The notes under the pieces are model-generated. The model had not been told where the DNA came from and made no database searches. It saw only the letters and a list, made by a program, of their open reading frames with translations. From positions 1 through 7,643 of the forward strand of contig JALGWK010000070.1 in NCBI GenBank assembly GCA_025774205.1: 7,643 nucleotides of DNA. Reading direction: 5' to 3'. This document shows, in pieces, positions 5,185-7,643 of the stretch. Origin of the DNA: a bacterium (GTDB lineage Bacteria > Blakebacterota > Blakebacteria > Blakebacterales > Blakebacteraceae). The position numbers were made by a program, and so were the translations under genes. How positions within the stretch are numbered: position 1 is the first letter of the stretch; every line of letters starts with the position of its first letter.

Positions 5185-5835
5185 ATGCACCTGCCGATGC
5201 AGATAGAAACCTGTCGCGATCCTGGCCAGGCATTCCTTGATATCCTCCGTTCAGAAGGAGATACCGATGTCTTTTTCTGTGGGAAATGCCTGCGACACAA
5301 CACCATCCGGTATCAGTATCTGGAATTTGAATCCTTCATCGGGGAATCAGGCGATCTTCTGACCGGAATATGCATTGATTGCGGCAAACTCGTCTCGGTA
5401 CCCTACCAGGCCTCAACGCTGCTGGCAGAGTCATGGATCGAGCGGAAGCTCACCTGTTGTGATATGCGATTGCCGCGGCCGATGGTCGATTTACTGCGTT
5501 GTATCAGTGAGCAATTCGAGGTGCCGAACGATCGGTTCCGCCAGGCAATGCTGAGGTATTACATGCAGGAACTCTGTGAAGACAACCACTTGATCGTACC
5601 GGTGATGCGTATGGCCCGTTCCCCGCTGGCCCGGCAGGCGGCCGACGCTCGTCTCACAGTACGACTCTCCCCGGAACAATACGGCGATTTTTCCTGGACC
5701 CTGCACAGGTATCGGATTGAGAATTGGTCGATGGTGATCCGGGGATTGATCCTGGTGGGGGCGCAGGATGCGAATTCCCGGCCGCCGAACAGGAGGCGGC
5801 AGGCACTTTCGGCTATCGCCGCCTCCCTCGGCTGA
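5185..5835 (+). CDS. Unrecognised protein with zinc-ribbon-like cysteines and two ribbon-helix-helix-like segments
   Basis: I do not recognise this 216-aa family. Two CxxC pairs, C32-GK-C35 and C63-ID-C66 (FFCGKC and GICIDCGK), look like a zinc ribbon. Residues about 90-131 read as a short strand (TCCDMRLP), a helix (RPMVDLLRCISEQF) and a second helix (NDRFRQAMLRYYMQEL). Residues about 155-195 repeat the plan: ARLTVRLS, then PEQYGDFSWTLHRYRI, then NWSMVIRGLILVG. This strand-helix-helix plan, and VIRGLI in the last helix, resembles RHH repressors of the Arc/CopG/NikR kind, here perhaps two in one chain. The C-terminus is basic (RPPNRRRQ). ATG 5185 has GGAAAGGGA upstream (5171-5179); an in-frame ATG at 5116 has no ribosome site. 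It follows a repeat-rich regulatory region and precedes uvrB by 48 bases with no terminator, so the two may share a transcript. A transcriptional regulator is inferred, not shown. Confidence 0.75.
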   Translation: MHLPMQIETCRDPGQAFLDILRSEGDTDVFFCGKCLRHNTIRYQYLEFESFIGESGDLLTGICIDCGKLVSVPYQASTLLAESWIERKLTCCDMRLPRPMVDLLRCISEQFEVPNDRFRQAMLRYYMQELCEDNHLIVPVMRMARSPLARQAADARLTVRLSPEQYGDFSWTLHRYRIENWSMVIRGLILVGAQDANSRPPNRRRQALSAIAASLG

Positions 5836-5883
5836 ATGATATTCCCTGATTGGCACAGGCCATGATCAAGGGCGAGTGATGGT

Positions 5884-7643
5884 GTGAACAGAACGTTGGA
5901 TAATAAGAGTCAGGGTGATTCGAACGATCGGATCGATCTGCAGTCGGCACTCGGCTCGCCGTGGATGGAGCGGAGGGACCAGCCCTTCAACCTGGTGAGC
6001 AGCTATAAGCCTGCCGGTGACCAGGCCGGGGCCATCGAGGACCTGACCTCCGGACTCGAGCGGGGTGATCGCTATCAGACCCTGCTCGGAGTGACCGGAT
6101 CGGGAAAGACGTTCACGATGGCGAATGTGATCGCCCGGGTGAACCGTCCCACGCTCGTCATCAGCCACAACAAGACCCTGGCGGCCCAGCTTTACGGTGA
6201 GCTGAGGGGCTTTTTCCCCGACAACGCGGTCGAGTACTTCATCTCCTACTACGACTACTACCAGCCGGAGGCCTACCTGCCGGGGCGCGATCTCTATATC
6301 GAGAAGGAGACCAGCGTCAACGAACTGATCGAACGTCTCCGCCTCCGCACGACCAGCGCGCTGCTCGACCGCCGCGATGTCATCGTGGTGGCCTCGGTCT
6401 CCTGCATTTACGGCCTCGGGAATCCCGCTGACACCTACAAGCTGCTGGTGGGACTGGAGAAGGGGCAGACTCTCGATCGGCAGGACTTCCTTCGGGCCCT
6501 GCTCGACCTGCAGTACCACCGGAACGACATCGCCTTCGACCGGGGGACCTTCCGGGTTCGCGGCGACGTGGTGGAGATCCACCTCGCTTACGAGGAGATC
6601 GCCGTGAGGGTGGAGTTCTGGGGAGAGGAAATCGAGAACCTCTCCATTGTCAACCTGCTCACCGGTGAGATCCTCGAAGAGCGGGACCGGGTGATCATCT
6701 TCCCCTCCAGCCACTTCCTGACCAACCGGGATAAAGTGGATGAAATCCTGGCCGTCATCGAGCAGGACGCCGAACAGGAGGTGGAGATCCTCCAGGACGC
6801 CGGCAGGCTGGTCGAAGCGCAGCGCCTGAAAACCCGGACCAGGTACGACCTGGAGATGATGGCCGAGGTCGGCTGGTGCACGGGGATCGAGAACTACAGC
6901 CGGTATTTCGACGGCCGTGAGGTTGGCGACCGTCCCCATACCCTGATCGATTACTTCCCCGACGACTTCCTCACCATCATCGATGAATCGCACGTCACCG
7001 TCTCCCAGATCGGCGGGATGCACGCCGGCGACCGCTCGCGAAAGGAGAACCTGGTCGAATTCGGCTTCCGGCTCAGATCGGCGCTCGACAACCGCCCCCT
7101 CGAGTACGCCGAGTTCGAAGCGCTGCAGAACAATACTGTCTACGTGTCGGCCACGCCGGGTGACTTCGAGCTGGAGAAGTGCGACGGAGTGGTCGTGGAG
7201 CAGGTGGTGAGGCCCTCCGGGCTGCTCGATCCCGAAGTGGTCGTGCGGCCGGTGTCGGGACAGATCGATGACATGCTGGAGGAGATCAGGAGGCGGGTGG
7301 AGCAGGGGGAACGGACCCTGGTCACGACCCTGACCAAGAAGATGGCCGAGGATCTCACCGATTACCTGGTCAAGGTGGGGGTTCGGGCCCGCTACATGCA
7401 CTCGGAGATTGACGCCCTCGATCGGGTGGAGGTCTTGCGAGGTCTACGCATGGGTGATTACGACGTTCTGGTAGGGATCAACCTGCTCAGGGAGGGTCTC
7501 GACATGCCGGAGGTGAGCCTGGTCGTCATACTCGACGCCGACAAGGAGGGCTTCCTGCGGAGCCAGACAAGCCTGATCCAGACCATGGGGCGCGCGGCGC
7601 GCAACGCCAACGGGCTGATCATCATGTATGCTGACCGGGTGAC
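5884..7643 (+). CDS. uvrB: UvrB, excinuclease ABC subunit B (3' partial)
   Basis: UvrB is the damage-verifying helicase of nucleotide excision repair. It receives the lesion from UvrA and recruits UvrC. 586 codons are visible and the frame is open at the right edge; the family's usual 660-680 aa means the C-terminal UvrC-contacting UVR domain lies outside. Motifs, numbered from GTG 5884: Walker A GVTGSGKT with Lys75, the damage-probing hairpin [10 protein letters not shown] (from 122), [14 protein letters not shown], Walker B IIDESH (Asp367), [41 protein letters not shown] and motif [11 protein letters not shown] (from 566). The GTG follows AAGGGCGAG and an in-frame stop at 5863. ATG 5965 is the alternative: it puts the Walker lysine at residue 48, close to the family's usual position (Lys45 in E. 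coli), but lacks a clear ribosome site. The GTG would add 27 residues. It is probably co-transcribed with the preceding gene. Confidence 0.97.
   Translation, partial: MNRTLDNKSQGDSNDRIDLQSALGSPWMERRDQPFNLVSSYKPAGDQAGAIEDLTSGLERGDRYQTLLGVTGSGKTFTMANVIARVNRPTLVISHNKTLAAQLYGELRGFFPDNAVEYFISYYDYYQPEAYLPGRDLYIEKETSVNELIERLRLRTTSALLDRRDVIVVASVSCIYGLGNPADTYKLLVGLEKGQTLDRQDFLRALLDLQYHRNDIAFDRGTFRVRGDVVEIHLAYEEIAVRVEFWGEEIENLSIVNLLTGEILEERDRVIIFPSSHFLTNRDKVDEILAVIEQDAEQEVEILQDAGRLVEAQRLKTRTRYDLEMMAEVGWCTGIENYSRYFDGREVGDRPHTLIDYFPDDFLTIIDESHVTVSQIGGMHAGDRSRKENLVEFGFRLRSALDNRPLEYAEFEALQNNTVYVSATPGDFELEKCDGVVVEQVVRPSGLLDPEVVVRPVSGQIDDMLEEIRRRVEQGERTLVTTLTKKMAEDLTDYLVKVGVRARYMHSEIDALDRVEVLRGLRMGDYDVLVGINLLREGLDMPEVSLVVILDADKEGFLRSQTSLIQTMGRAARNANGLIIMYADRV

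Noticed and set aside
5866-7401. Long minus-strand open frame (511 aa) opposite uvrB
   Set aside because: It is antisense to a plus-strand frame with every UvrB motif. The translation is rich in His/Asp/Pro/Gly with no recognisable domain, as expected for the complement of GC-rich coding DNA.

Overview
The window comes from a GC-rich bacterial chromosome. It carries the last four genes of an Rnf complex operon in the order G-E-A-B, which is the tail of the rnfCDGEAB arrangement known from many anaerobes and other ferredoxin-using bacteria. Phylum cannot be assigned from the sequence alone. The genes suggest an organism that couples ferredoxin:NAD+ electron transfer to ion pumping.

Layout: (1) 3-3105, plus strand: rnfG (5' end off the window, with a repetitive Pro/Ala/Glu N-terminus), rnfE, rnfA and rnfB. 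Genes overlap or lie closely spaced, as in one operon. (2) 3106-3568: a non-coding, very AT-rich interval between convergent genes. Much of it shows a strict 10-nt quasi-periodicity. (3) 3569-4666, minus strand: apbE, the flavin transferase that attaches FMN to RnfG-type (and RnfD-type) proteins, so it is the maturation partner of the operon it faces. (4) 4667-5184: a 518-bp divergent intergenic region packed with three successive repeat families: a CTCTCTACA simple-sequence tract, three ~22-bp degenerate direct repeats, and four 20-bp palindromes TGTACG-N8-CGTACA spaced exactly 37 bp apart. A perfect 12-bp inverted repeat follows. (5) 5185-5835, plus strand: an unrecognised 216-aa protein with a likely zinc ribbon (two CxxC pairs) and two segments that look like ribbon-helix-helix (RHH) DNA-binding folds. 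(6) 5884 to the right edge, plus strand: uvrB, the nucleotide excision repair helicase, missing its C-terminus.

How it fits together: RnfE and RnfA form the membrane core with a shared Fe-S site, RnfB brings electrons in through Fe-S clusters, RnfG carries covalent FMN, and ApbE installs that FMN. The most novel-looking unit is the regularly phased palindrome array beside a gene for a putative zinc-ribbon/tandem-RHH regulator. The array could be its operator, controlling the regulator (and perhaps uvrB behind it) and/or divergent apbE. This is inference; no binding or expression evidence is available here. All counts and alignments were done by eye.
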